From the NCBI GenBank assembly GCA_947491945.1, contig CANLLN010000010.1, forward strand, positions 1-64,000: 64,000 bases of DNA, written 5' to 3'. Under the pieces are notes generated by a model. It did not search any database and was not told the origin of the DNA. It worked only from the letters and a program-made list of their open reading frames with translations. This stretch comes from an uncultured Carboxylicivirga sp. (GTDB taxonomy: Bacteria > Bacteroidota > Bacteroidia > Bacteroidales > Marinilabiliaceae). The position numbers and the translations under genes are program-made. Below, one piece after another: positions 1-8,622 of the stretch. The stretch's first letter is position 1. The number at the start of each line of letters is the position of its first letter.

Positions 1-309
1 TGCGAGCCTTTGATCGGCCATTTCTTTAAGTTATGTCTGTTCAACTGCATAAATGCCGTTGATAGTGATGTGGCTTGTTATGTCTGTATCTATGTATTTT
101 TCACTTGCCGCCGGCTTTAGCATGCGGCTGTATGGATGCTACTATCAGGCTCACATCTGGATGGGCAAGGCGCTTAGTAAGCTGCGAGCCTTTGATCGGC
201 CATTTCTTTAAGTTATGTCTGTTCAACTGCATAAATGCCGTTGATAGTGATGTGGCTTGCTATGTCTGTATCTATGTATTTTTCACTTGCCGCTGACTTT
301 AGCCTGCGG
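1..309. repeat. Tandem direct repeat, two copies about 127 bp long at 182-bp spacing
   Basis: Bases 1-127 recur at 183-309 with only about four differences. Both copies begin TGCGAGCCTTTGATCGGCC and end in CTTTAGC.TGCGG. The first copy starts exactly at the window edge, so the array may continue to the left. An open frame of 73 codons across the repeat reads through both copies and is not credible as a gene. No coding sequence is seen from 1 to about 620. Confidence 0.85.
147..192. repeat. Dispersed palindromic repeat, copy 1
   Basis: The segment starts GGCTCACATCT and ends AAGCTGCGAGCCTT, so its ends form an inverted repeat. The internal part GGGCAAGGCGCTTAGTAAGC closely matches 10645-10691, and the right end recurs at 44006-44019. 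It bridges the two direct repeats. It looks like a short non-coding REP- or MITE-like element. Confidence 0.6.
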
Positions 310-358
310 TATTGGATAGGTTAATATCCGGCTTTAGCCGAAAATACCATACCCCCAA

Positions 359-448
359 CCCCCTAAAGGGGGCTTGAAGTGCAGCTTGGTTACACCCCCA
401 AACCCCCTGAAGGGGGCTTTGGCGACCCGGTTCTCCCCTTTAGGGGAG
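359..448. repeat. Cluster of three C/G palindromes
   Basis: Three small perfect or near-perfect palindromes lie in a row: CCCCCTAAAGGGGG (359-372), CCCCCTGAAGGGGG (403-416) and CTCCCCTTTAGGGGAG (433-448). Such C5-loop-G5 elements are common dispersed repeats in Bacteroidota genomes. They can fold as short hairpins in either strand. No gene is associated with them. Confidence 0.7.
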
Positions 449-723
449 TTAGAGGGGTAGGACGGGGTAAAAAAGAATGCGGTCAGGCATGGGACTTTCC
501 ACTCAGTCCTGCGGATAGCTCCCTACCGAAGTGTCGAGACAGGCAAGGGGAGAATATTTAATTCTATGGAGCTACAAGCGTGAACGTTAGAGGGGTAAAT
601 AAGTGCGATGCTCATGATCTTTTATTATTTAGCCAGACCTTTTAGTTTTTCTTCATAAATTGTTATTTCCTTCTTTATGCGGGGCAAATAACTCAGTATT
701 GTTATGGATAGAATAATCCAAAA

Positions 724-1155
724 TTATATAAGGAAGCAATTAAACTTACTTATTAAAATCCCGGTGCTTACGAAGGCCAATAAAGGGGCAATAAACAGAT
801 TATCTATCCTTACATAATAAAACGAGTTCAGGTTGCTAATCTTAGCCAAATAGTAGTTGGCCAGTTCAAAGTTTCGGTTTAATGCTGCTATCTCAAAATG
901 TTTTGGCTGGTCACTAAACTCGAACCATATCCTGCCGATAATATTATTTTTGAGGGAAACGGAAAGTTGATGGATGATAACGCCAATGGGTACGGATGCT
1001 AATCCCAGTGCAACAGCATAGAAGCTCTCTGTTTTACTCTTTGCGGCATAGGCAAGGAGTGTTTCTAACGAGCCAAACTTGCAGGTGGTGTAATACAACA
1101 CACACCAAAGCAAATAGGAGGTACCCGACACGCCGTAGCGCAGAAATTGTTTCAT
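724..1155 (-). CDS. Hypothetical multi-pass membrane protein, possibly cut short by an in-frame stop
   Basis: This 143-residue protein is not recognised. The start chosen is the ATG at 1155, because the longer frame would overlap the upstream glycosyltransferase by 77 bp. Hydrophobic stretches near residues 5-20, 45-60 and 120-140 suggest membrane helices. After the TAA at 724-726 the same frame stays open for 33 more codons (to 625). That extension encodes a hydrophobic segment and a Lys/Glu-rich tail ending GLAK, which would make a natural C terminus. A nonsense mutation is therefore possible. It lies 13 bp downstream of the GT2 gene, at the distal end of the polysaccharide cluster. Confidence 0.55.
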   Translation of the reverse strand: MKQFLRYGVSGTSYLLWCVLYYTTCKFGSLETLLAYAAKSKTESFYAVALGLASVPIGVIIHQLSVSLKNNIIGRIWFEFSDQPKHFEIAALNRNFELANYYLAKISNLNSFYYVRIDNLFIAPLLAFVSTGILISKFNCFLI

Positions 1156-1168
1156 GGTGTTCCAGTAA

Positions 1169-2107
1169 TTATTTTTTAGTCTGTTTTTGCCATCGCCTAA
1201 ACAGCTCCGCTCCCCGAAACCCCAAAATGTTAAATAACCAAACATACGGCCTGGTGGAGTGTGTTTGGTTGGGAGAGGGGCGATAGTGCTCTTTTAGGTA
1301 TTGCTTGTGCAGGCGGTTGGCTGTTTTAAAATCTTCTTCGGCCATTATTTTTAGTATTCCAAACAGGGCATCCTGGTAAAAGGCTTTTTCGACTTTGTAA
1401 TGCTCCGGTTGATAGTGTTGCAGCCACTCCACTATTTCGATGCGTTTGTTAAAAAAGCGTTGCCATTTTTCGGAGTGGTTGCTTTGCGAGATTTGCCCGA
1501 AGGGGCGTTCGCGCACGATGGTGAGTGGTTCTTGATCAAAGGCCACTTTATCATTCTGTTGCAAGAGGCGGAACATGAGATCGGCCTCCTGACTGCTTTT
1601 GAGGGCTTCGTCCCAACCTCTAATTTGGTCAATGTAACGGCGATTCCAAAGGTTGGCACAGGTATTTCCCAGCTGGGTGACAAAGAGACTTTTAAAAGGA
1701 TTTCGCTCAAACGGCCTATTGGGAGTGTCTTTGCCCGTCAAGTCGCGCTTTAGGCAGCTGCCGGCAATAAAACTGCAATCGGGGTTTTCTTTAAGCATGC
1801 CAACTTGATGCTCAATTTTTTCGGGCATCAGCAAATCATCGGCATCCAAAAACTGAATCCATTCCCCTTTGGCCAAAGCAAGTCCTTTGTTGCGGGTGGC
1901 AGGAGCCCCCAGCTTGCTTTCTTTGTTGATAATCAGTTGTGGATATTGCTGTTTGAGTTGTTCCAGCTTTTCCCGGGTGGCATCGCTGCTGTTGTTGTCG
2001 ATGCAGATGACTTCGATGTGGGGATAAGTTTGGGTGTATGCCGAATGGACGCATTCTGCTATATAGTCCTGTACATTGTAACAGGGAATAATGATTGAGA
2101 TGAGCAT
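1169..2107 (-). CDS. Glycosyltransferase family 2
   Basis: The 312-residue protein has the GT-A fold signature of family 2: N-terminal SIIIPCYN (residues 4-11), VICIDNNSSD (33-42) for the nucleotide-sugar site, and the metal-binding DADD at 88-91. It should transfer a sugar from a nucleotide donor to a polysaccharide or lipid-linked acceptor on the cytoplasmic side of the membrane. It has no C-terminal transmembrane helices, so it is probably a peripheral enzyme. It lies 41 bp downstream of a GT4 gene in the leftward cluster. Donor and acceptor cannot be told from sequence. Confidence 0.9.
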   Translation of the reverse strand: MLISIIIPCYNVQDYIAECVHSAYTQTYPHIEVICIDNNSSDATREKLEQLKQQYPQLIINKESKLGAPATRNKGLALAKGEWIQFLDADDLLMPEKIEHQVGMLKENPDCSFIAGSCLKRDLTGKDTPNRPFERNPFKSLFVTQLGNTCANLWNRRYIDQIRGWDEALKSSQEADLMFRLLQQNDKVAFDQEPLTIVRERPFGQISQSNHSEKWQRFFNKRIEIVEWLQHYQPEHYKVEKAFYQDALFGILKIMAEEDFKTANRLHKQYLKEHYRPSPNQTHSTRPYVWLFNILGFRGAELFRRWQKQTKK

Positions 2108-2148
2108 GTTATATACTTGAAATAAATAATGTGGGATAGAGGGATTGT

Positions 2149-3357
2149 TTATTCTATCTTTAAGTTTTTTAGCAGCTTGGCAAAGCCGAAGTAATTGCGT
2201 TGGGCATTAAAATTAAGGTTCCATACTTCATGTACTAGCCGGCGTTTTTCAGGGCTTTGATATCCGACAAAAACTTGAAGCAAGCCATCTTTAATTTGTT
2301 TTGGTGCGGGGCTTGCTTGCAATAGCACTCCGGATTTAGGGTTTATTATTTCCGATGTGCCCCCTACATCAGTTGCTACAACAGGGATACCATAGCTAAC
2401 GGCCTCCATAATAGACACAGGAAGTCCCTCGGAAGAGGATACGTTGATAAAGGCATCCACTATATGTTGATGGTAATATTCATAAATGGCTGTATTGGGC
2501 AATTGTCCTTTAAACTCAACCTCAATATTGTCAGGTAGTAGTTGTTTGGCCAGCTTTTTTACTTCTTCCAGCAAAGGGCCGTCGCCAAAGTGCACCCAGC
2601 GGATGGGTATGTCTTTTACCTGTGCCAGGGCTTCCACAATCAGGTGAACCCGCTTAATGTCTACCACGCGCGAACAACTCACCAGGGTGTAGGTATCATC
2701 TTGCCTGGCTTTGGCTATAAAGGGATGCTTGTGCTCCACACCGAGGTAGGAGAGCTGGTATTTGTGGGCATAAGCCGGGTATTTCTGTTGCATGTAGTGA
2801 AGGCCGTCGGCGGCAATCAGGTAAAGCTTCGACACATAATGCAGCTGAAAAACTCGGAAGGGGATAAAGCCCATGGGGTTGCGCTCTTCATACAAATCGA
2901 AACCATGAGCACGGGAGATAAAACCATTAATCTTATGCTGTTGCTTCAGGATGGCCAGCAGGGTGCTTTGCTCGTTAAACCAGTAGGCATAGTGGAGGGT
3001 ATTAATCAGCAGCTGCTTGCGTTTTAAAAGGGTATACAGCACCTGTGCCTGATAGCCTGCCCGCAGGAGTGTGCTAAAAGTCAGTTTTTTATTTGTGCTG
3101 CGGCGCACATCGGAAAGGCAGTGGCGCATCCAGCTACCGGCGTGTTGCAGCCCTTTCGCGGTAGTATAGCCACTGTAGTCGGCCACGCAAACTTCCACGT
3201 TGGCGGGTAAGGGGCGGGGCCTACCTTCCGCAGTGCCCGGTATAATCACTACCCGCTCAAAAGCCTGCGCCAGATAGGTGATTTCTGTTTCGATAAACTG
3301 TTCGCCCAGTCCGTAAGGAAATTGGGCGGTATGGAGGCAGAGGGTGATGTTGGTCAT
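2149..3357 (-). CDS. Glycosyltransferase family 4 (WcaL/AmsK-like)
   Basis: The 402-residue protein has a GT-B layout. The N-terminal half starts with a beta strand and the GLGEQFIETE motif (16-25) typical of colanic-acid/amylovoran type GT4 enzymes. The C-terminal half carries a donor-binding stretch with SSSEGLPVSIMEAVSYGIPV and the VGGTSEII end. It probably adds a sugar to the growing repeat unit. Its ATG overlaps the end of the upstream rhamnosyltransferase-like pseudogene by 4 bp, so translation was once coupled. Substrate is unknown. Confidence 0.88.
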   Translation of the reverse strand: MTNITLCLHTAQFPYGLGEQFIETEITYLAQAFERVVIIPGTAEGRPRPLPANVEVCVADYSGYTTAKGLQHAGSWMRHCLSDVRRSTNKKLTFSTLLRAGYQAQVLYTLLKRKQLLINTLHYAYWFNEQSTLLAILKQQHKINGFISRAHGFDLYEERNPMGFIPFRVFQLHYVSKLYLIAADGLHYMQQKYPAYAHKYQLSYLGVEHKHPFIAKARQDDTYTLVSCSRVVDIKRVHLIVEALAQVKDIPIRWVHFGDGPLLEEVKKLAKQLLPDNIEVEFKGQLPNTAIYEYYHQHIVDAFINVSSSEGLPVSIMEAVSYGIPVVATDVGGTSEIINPKSGVLLQASPAPKQIKDGLLQVFVGYQSPEKRRLVHEVWNLNFNAQRNYFGFAKLLKNLKIE

Positions 3358-4138
3358 TTGATGAAAAAAATTGCTTTAATTAAGCGTTTTACTAGTTGGA
3401 TACCATTTGAAAAGATTTGCTGTGTTCTGGCTAAAAGGTAATTTAGTGTATCAATTCTATATGGATTTAACCAACTATTTTGTTTTTTCAAATTTGCAGC
3501 TCTTATAATCTTTCCCCGTAAGCCATTTGAAATATTCTGACCGTGGATTACCTGAAGCCAGTGATACCCTTTTATTTGTGTTTGCGCTAAAGTTTCAGAA
3601 TGGTCGTGGTTTAAAATGCTTTTGATGCCATTACTTACATTCTCTATTTTGGAAAGAAACGGACTGTTTTTATAGGTGTATTTCGAAAACACTTGTTTTT
3701 CAATACTGTAGCATAATCTTTGACAAAAATTGATGAATTCCCCATGCTTTTCCTTGAAATTTTGTTGAATCAGTTCGATATATTTTGGGCCGATTGCATC
3801 ATCATTATCTAAACGTGAGGTGAGGATGTATTCTGTGTTATGTTGGTTAAAATTCAATAGATCTGTTCCTACCTGTCTTTTCATCTGTTCAAAAGAGATA
3901 CTTTTAAGAGATGAGTGTTATCAGGCACATGGTTTTCTAATTGCTTGAGCGCCCATTTTGGTGTTAGTGCATCTATATATATTAACCAGGTAAAATTATT
4001 TCTGGTCTGATTTTTCACTCCGGACAAACAATATTTTAAGAATATTTCTATTCTTTGTTTCAGCCATTTTTCGTCGGGACTCTTCCCGTTGACCTACGGT
4101 ACATTGAAGCGGGTGATTAAGAAGTGATTGAATTTCAA
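3354..4138 (-). pseudogene. Broken rhamnosyltransferase-like gene (stop codon plus frameshift)
   Basis: Three pieces on the minus strand make one protein of the putative rhamnosyl transferase type (Glyco_tranf_2_4-like). Piece 1 starts at a TTG (4138) and reads LKFNHFLITRFNVP, then meets TAG at 4096-4094. Piece 2 continues in the same frame from VNGKSPDEKWLKQR to the TGA at 3883-3881. Piece 3 starts in another frame at 3884 and contains the DxD-like SRLDNDD of the active site, running to 3354. An intact family member would read straight through, so the gene has at least one nonsense codon, one frameshift and no ATG. The 176-residue remnant alone lacks the N-terminal nucleotide-binding half. 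A sequencing error could explain one lesion but hardly all. Confidence 0.75.
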
Positions 4139-4287
4139 GTTTATGCTACTTTATTATGAAAGATAGAAAGTGTCTCCTTGTCTTTTCTTATGAAAAGCTT
4201 GGCTCAAATAAGGTAATGGCGATATTGATAGCCCAGAGTATTAAGATTATTCAGCTATAGATTATTAGTTGCAGAGCTATGAATGGC

Positions 4288-4842
4288 TTAATGGTTGTAA
4301 CCAATACCGGTTGTCATTCTATCATTCATTTCTTTTTTTAGTTCAGGGGTAACATTCTTACGAAGGCTGTATTTATCAGAAAAAACGGGCACCTGGCTAA
4401 TTTCCTTTTTCCTTTTTTCTAAATATTCATCAATTGAGCACATATATTTGGCCGGATTTCCTGCTACTACTGAATTACTGTCGATACTTTTTGTAACGAC
4501 AGAGCCTGCACCAATAACCACATTATCACCAATTGTAACACCCGGTAAAATAATACTTGCAGCCCCTACAAAGACATTGTTTCCTATTTTTACCTTGCCT
4601 AAACGGGTGTAGTCAATAAACTTTCTAGTGCTAGCATCATGTGCTAAAATATGTACTCGCGGTGCCAGGGTTACATTATCACCAATAGTGATATGCCAGC
4701 AATGTGAGAAATCAATTATTACTTGTCCCATCATGTCGAAATTTTCTCCAACAATCAAACCTTTTTGCTTTAAATCTTCCAACTGATTATATGGCTTAGG
4801 TGGATTAATAAGGCGTTTAATCCTTCTTAAAAAATCAATCAT
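4288..4842 (-). CDS. Hexapeptide-repeat acyltransferase (LbH family)
   Basis: This 184-residue protein has the left-handed beta-helix pattern of isoleucine-rich hexapeptides, for example ITIGDNVTLAP, VKIGNNVFVGA and VTIGDNVVIGAGSVV, between about residues 50 and 130. His68 in HILAHDA is the likely catalytic base. The family transfers acetyl or other acyl groups from acyl-CoA to sugars, so it probably O-acetylates the polysaccharide or its precursor. It overlaps the upstream GT4 gene by 4 bp (ATGA), implying coupled translation. Confidence 0.88.
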   Translation of the reverse strand: MIDFLRRIKRLINPPKPYNQLEDLKQKGLIVGENFDMMGQVIIDFSHCWHITIGDNVTLAPRVHILAHDASTRKFIDYTRLGKVKIGNNVFVGAASIILPGVTIGDNVVIGAGSVVTKSIDSNSVVAGNPAKYMCSIDEYLEKRKKEISQVPVFSDKYSLRKNVTPELKKEMNDRMTTGIGYNH

Positions 4843-6086
4843 GATAATTTATGTTTAATACGATTTATTGCTTTGAATATTCTTGTTCTAATTTTTAAAC
4901 GGTATCTGACTTTTTCTAATAAAGTAGGTTTTCTGAAGTCACCATAAAGACGTAATTTTTTAGATGGTAATTTAATTTTTGTTGGTATAATAAATTGTTT
5001 TTTAGTTTTTTGTGATGATAATCGCTCAAAGAGGTAAATCCATTTTTCTGCAGCCGCGTTAATGGAGTATCTAGCATCTATTGTCGCAATTGCATTTGCT
5101 GCAATTGATTTTAAATTATAATTATCCTGCTGAATTTTTATTATTAAATTTTTAAAATCATCTTTTAAGTTCTTAATAATGAATCCGTTTTTTCCATGCT
5201 TAACGAGTTCATCAATTCCATGAAAATTGGCAACAATGGGAATTAATCCACAAGACATACCATCCATTATGGCACCGGGCATACCTTCAAACTCGGAAAA
5301 TAACAATATAAACCTGTGCTTGGATAATTCCTTTTTATACAAATCACCACCTAATTTTGGTTTACATTCAACAATGTTTTGAATGCCTAGGTTCTCAGCT
5401 TTTTTAGAATAAGTTATTACTTCGCTTTCATAGCCACCAACCATTGTAAGGCTTACATTTGGGTTTAATGCATATAGTTCCGCAACTGCTTCAAGCATCG
5501 TAGTTAGTCTTTTCGGCCTTTCCATAAAGCGCCCTGCATAAACAAAAGAATAACTGGGCTTAGATTGGTCAGCAAAATGTATAGAAAGAGGAACGCCTGA
5601 AGGAATTACTTCCGTTATTAGATTATTTGTGTTATGCTTTTGTAGTTCTTTCTCAAGAAATGAACTAACACAAACAATTGCATCGTGTTTATAAATTGGA
5701 TGCGTTGCAAAAAATACGGCTTTGCTTTGGGCTGTTGGGTCTGGTGTTCGATGCGTGGAAATTATCGGTATTCCCGCTTTTCGCAGGTAAGGAGCTAAAA
5801 AACTGGCGCTTGTAGAGGTATTCGCTACAAAAATATCTGGTTGAATCTCACTAATAATTCTAGCATACCATTTTACTTGATCTTCGGTATAATGCATTCT
5901 CTCACAAATGTGACATTTTATTCCAAGATTCTGAAGCTTTCTGGCATTAGGATAGTCTTGAGTATACAAAACCAAGGCATGTATTGTATGGTTACTCTCA
6001 GCAAGTTTACTTAGCAATCTTAATGCATTTATGGTTGGTCCTCCAGCATAATCTGCATAATCGTAAAACTGAAATGCGATTTTCAT
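4839..6086 (-). CDS. Glycosyltransferase family 4
   Basis: The protein is about 415 residues if started at the ATG at 6086, which begins MKIAFQFYDYADYAGGP. An upstream ATG at 6128 would add 14 unconserved residues. The glycine-rich AGGPTINALR motif near residue 15 binds the acceptor side. YAGRFMERPKR and SEFEGMPGAIMDGMSCGLIPI form the GT-B donor site with the E-x7-D/E pattern. It is likely a cytoplasmic sugar transferase in exopolysaccharide assembly. The last ~45 residues are very Lys/Arg-rich, which may hold it at the membrane. Confidence 0.87.
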   Translation of the reverse strand: MKIAFQFYDYADYAGGPTINALRLLSKLAESNHTIHALVLYTQDYPNARKLQNLGIKCHICERMHYTEDQVKWYARIISEIQPDIFVANTSTSASFLAPYLRKAGIPIISTHRTPDPTAQSKAVFFATHPIYKHDAIVCVSSFLEKELQKHNTNNLITEVIPSGVPLSIHFADQSKPSYSFVYAGRFMERPKRLTTMLEAVAELYALNPNVSLTMVGGYESEVITYSKKAENLGIQNIVECKPKLGGDLYKKELSKHRFILLFSEFEGMPGAIMDGMSCGLIPIVANFHGIDELVKHGKNGFIIKNLKDDFKNLIIKIQQDNYNLKSIAANAIATIDARYSINAAAEKWIYLFERLSSQKTKKQFIIPTKIKLPSKKLRLYGDFRKPTLLEKVRYRLKIRTRIFKAINRIKHKLS

Positions 6087-6193
6087 ATTAATAATTCTTG
6101 GTCTTGGTAGTTGTGGCTTTTTTACCAATTAATATCTGGCGTATACTTCTTATCACTGTTTTGCTATTTATTTCCTTAATAAGCTTTTGCAAT

Positions 6194-7084
6194 CTAATCA
6201 GAAATTATTTTACGAATGTTGGTATTAAACCAAGTAGAAAACTTATGTGCCCCTCTATAATTTAAATGGCCTAAATCGGCAAAATCATTATTTGATAGAG
6301 GATAGTTTGCAAAATCAATAAACTTTATATCTCGAAATAAGGAGTCCTTTACATGCTTTAATACCAAATCATTTTGCTTCAATAAATAATTTTTGTGAAC
6401 AGGGCAGCGAATTAAAAGTACCTGCTTATTATTTTTTTTACATAACTGAATTAATTTTATGAGATAGTCGATGTTTGTGGTTGATAATCTGCACGTCTTG
6501 CTCTTTTCTTCAGAAAACGGTGTGTTTTGAAGAATGGAATCTACCTTGCTAACTGTTAGTTGTTTATAACCTCCTATTCTTGTGGAATAATTATAGTCGT
6601 TGGTAACTATATCAACCAGTCTGTTTTGTCCAATAATTGAGCTACTATTTAGAAATGCCCTAAAACTATTTTTCAGTAGTATTTTCTTTTCAGTAAGACC
6701 CATTATTGGGGACAATTTCACATATCGGTGCATCAAGTATTTTTCACTCCAAATATTTAGGTTAGCTTTATCAACAAGTTGATTGCTAGAAAAATCAATA
6801 AAGACGGTTTTTATCTCGGGATTTTGTTCTAATACTTTCTTTGTTTTAAAATAGGTATAAAAATAGGCTTCACCGGATTCACCAAGATTGCGAAAGTTGT
6901 TGATAAGCGAATCGTTGAAAGCACATTCGGGGTGTGAGTGACCCACTACAATATGCGTGGGCTTGCCCGGAAGTACGAAATTAGCCTTTGAATTAATTAA
7001 AGCAGAAGTGGCCACATCGAATATTACAACTAAAGCAATGCCAACAAAGAAATATAGGAGCGTAAAGTGGATAAACTTTTTCAT
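6194..7084 (-). CDS. SGNH-hydrolase-like partner of the MBOAT acyltransferase
   Basis: The 296-residue protein starts with a membrane anchor (residues 5-28). It continues into a domain with GHSHPECAFNDS (48-59), where Ser50 fits the nucleophile block, and DLGHLNYRGA near 270-279, where Asp270 and His273 fit the DxxH catalytic pair. Proteins of this shape (compare AlgJ/AlgX and DltD) sit outside the membrane and finish the transfer of acyl groups delivered by an MBOAT protein. The gene abuts the MBOAT gene with no spacer, which strongly supports a two-part O-acylation system for the polysaccharide. Confidence 0.78.
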   Translation of the reverse strand: MKKFIHFTLLYFFVGIALVVIFDVATSALINSKANFVLPGKPTHIVVGHSHPECAFNDSLINNFRNLGESGEAYFYTYFKTKKVLEQNPEIKTVFIDFSSNQLVDKANLNIWSEKYLMHRYVKLSPIMGLTEKKILLKNSFRAFLNSSSIIGQNRLVDIVTNDYNYSTRIGGYKQLTVSKVDSILQNTPFSEEKSKTCRLSTTNIDYLIKLIQLCKKNNKQVLLIRCPVHKNYLLKQNDLVLKHVKDSLFRDIKFIDFANYPLSNNDFADLGHLNYRGAHKFSTWFNTNIRKIISD

Positions 7085-8524
7085 CTAAAACTGGAAATAA
7101 ATAAATGTTTGCGCTTCATTAACCATAAGCAGGAAGGTAATACTGCCCAAAATAAAATAGGCAGGCCTCCGCAGCCAAGGGGTTGTATTGTTGATACGCT
7201 CTAAAGCATTATCGTGCCTAAATACAAACCATTCTAATAATCCCCAAACTCCAATTATAAAGATATATTTGGGATGGAAATAGTAGAAGTTTTCCGGCAG
7301 AAAGGGTCGGGTAAGGATATTGCTTAGATATTCGAAGGCGATGCTAATATTTTCGGCTCGGAAAAACACCCAGGCCAGGCAGGTTAGGGTAAAGGTTAAG
7401 CCCATCTGGAATATTTCTTTGAGCGAGGGCAGATGTTTGTTTTCTGCTATCGCTCCTGTATTCTTGCGGTTATAACCGGTGAGAAGCAAGGGTATAAAAT
7501 AAATAGCATTTACAGCACCCCAGGCGATAAAGGTCCAGTTGGCGCCATGCCAAAAACCACTCACAAGGAATATAATAAAAGTGTTGCGAATAGCACGCGC
7601 TGTATTTACCCGGCTGCCACCCAGTGGAATATACAGGTAATCGCGGAACCAAGTGGTGAGAGAGATGTGCCAGCGACGCCAGAATTCGGCCACATCGCGT
7701 GAGAAATAGGGGGTACGGAAGTTGGTCATCAGCTTAAACCCAAAGAGGCGTGCCGTACCAATTGCAATATCGGAATAGCCTGAGAAGTCGCCGTATATCT
7801 GCAATGCAAAATAAATGCTGCCCATAATAAGCACCGAGCCGGGGAGTGTTTCGTAGTTATCAAATATTTGATCTACCATTACGGCGCAGTTATCGGCTAT
7901 CACCATCTTTTTAAAGAGTCCCCAGAGTATCTGTCGCATACCGGTAGCACCTTCTTCGTATGAGAACACCCGTTTCTTTTGGAACTGGGGCAGTAGATTG
8001 GTGGCACGTTCAATGGGCCCGGCTACCAACTGCGGGAAGAAACTCACATAGGCAAAAAAAGCAATAATATCGTTGGTGGGCTGTAGTTTTTTGCGGTACA
8101 CATCAATGGAGTAACTCATCGTTTGGAAAGTATAAAAACTGATACCAACGGGCAGCACCACATCTAAAGTAAAGGGGTGCATTATATAACCCACTTGAGC
8201 TAAACCATCGGCCAGGGATTGAGCAAAGAAATTAAAATATTTGAATACTCCCAGAAAACCCAGATTAGTCAGCAGACTAATGGTTAAAAAGAGGCGCCGG
8301 GTGTTACGCTTATCACTGTGCTCAATTTTCAGCCCGGCAATGTAATCTACCAATGAACTAAAGGCAATGAGCGATAAAAAGCGCCAGTCCCACCAGCCGT
8401 AAAAGACATAAGAAACCACAAGCAGCAAAAAGTTTTGTGCTTTCAGGCTTTTATTGGTCACAAACCAGTATAAGACAAAGACGATGGGTAGGAATAAAGC
8501 GTATTCGAATGAATTGAAGAGCAT
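7085..8524 (-). CDS. MBOAT-family O-acyltransferase (AlgI/DltB-like)
   Basis: This 479-residue integral membrane protein has many hydrophobic helices. It carries the two conserved histidines of the family, in FWRRWHISLTTWFRDYLY (His286) and SGFWHGANW (His326). AlgI-like proteins move acetyl groups across the membrane for O-acetylation of polysaccharides. It is placed directly upstream of the SGNH partner and about 100 bp downstream of the ABC exporter gene. Which sugar is acetylated is unknown. Confidence 0.93.
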   Translation of the reverse strand: MLFNSFEYALFLPIVFVLYWFVTNKSLKAQNFLLLVVSYVFYGWWDWRFLSLIAFSSLVDYIAGLKIEHSDKRNTRRLFLTISLLTNLGFLGVFKYFNFFAQSLADGLAQVGYIMHPFTLDVVLPVGISFYTFQTMSYSIDVYRKKLQPTNDIIAFFAYVSFFPQLVAGPIERATNLLPQFQKKRVFSYEEGATGMRQILWGLFKKMVIADNCAVMVDQIFDNYETLPGSVLIMGSIYFALQIYGDFSGYSDIAIGTARLFGFKLMTNFRTPYFSRDVAEFWRRWHISLTTWFRDYLYIPLGGSRVNTARAIRNTFIIFLVSGFWHGANWTFIAWGAVNAIYFIPLLLTGYNRKNTGAIAENKHLPSLKEIFQMGLTFTLTCLAWVFFRAENISIAFEYLSNILTRPFLPENFYYFHPKYIFIIGVWGLLEWFVFRHDNALERINNTTPWLRRPAYFILGSITFLLMVNEAQTFIYFQF

Positions 8525-8622
8525 TGATGATAATAATTACTAATGATGAGTTAGGGGATAAGTGGCATGTTTCTCACAAAGCGCAAGGGTTTTCAATTTT
8601 ATAGACAAGGTATAAATCTACT

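Noticed and set aside
75-296. 73-codon open frame on the + strand
   Set aside because: It runs through two copies of a non-coding direct repeat and has no family-like features.
379-561. 60-codon open frame on the + strand
   Set aside because: It is made of C/G palindromic repeats and has proline/glycine-rich low-complexity content.
4156-4260. Short + strand frame MKDRKCLLVFSY...
   Set aside because: Only about 34 codons, no promoter or family, within the spacer upstream of the pseudogene.
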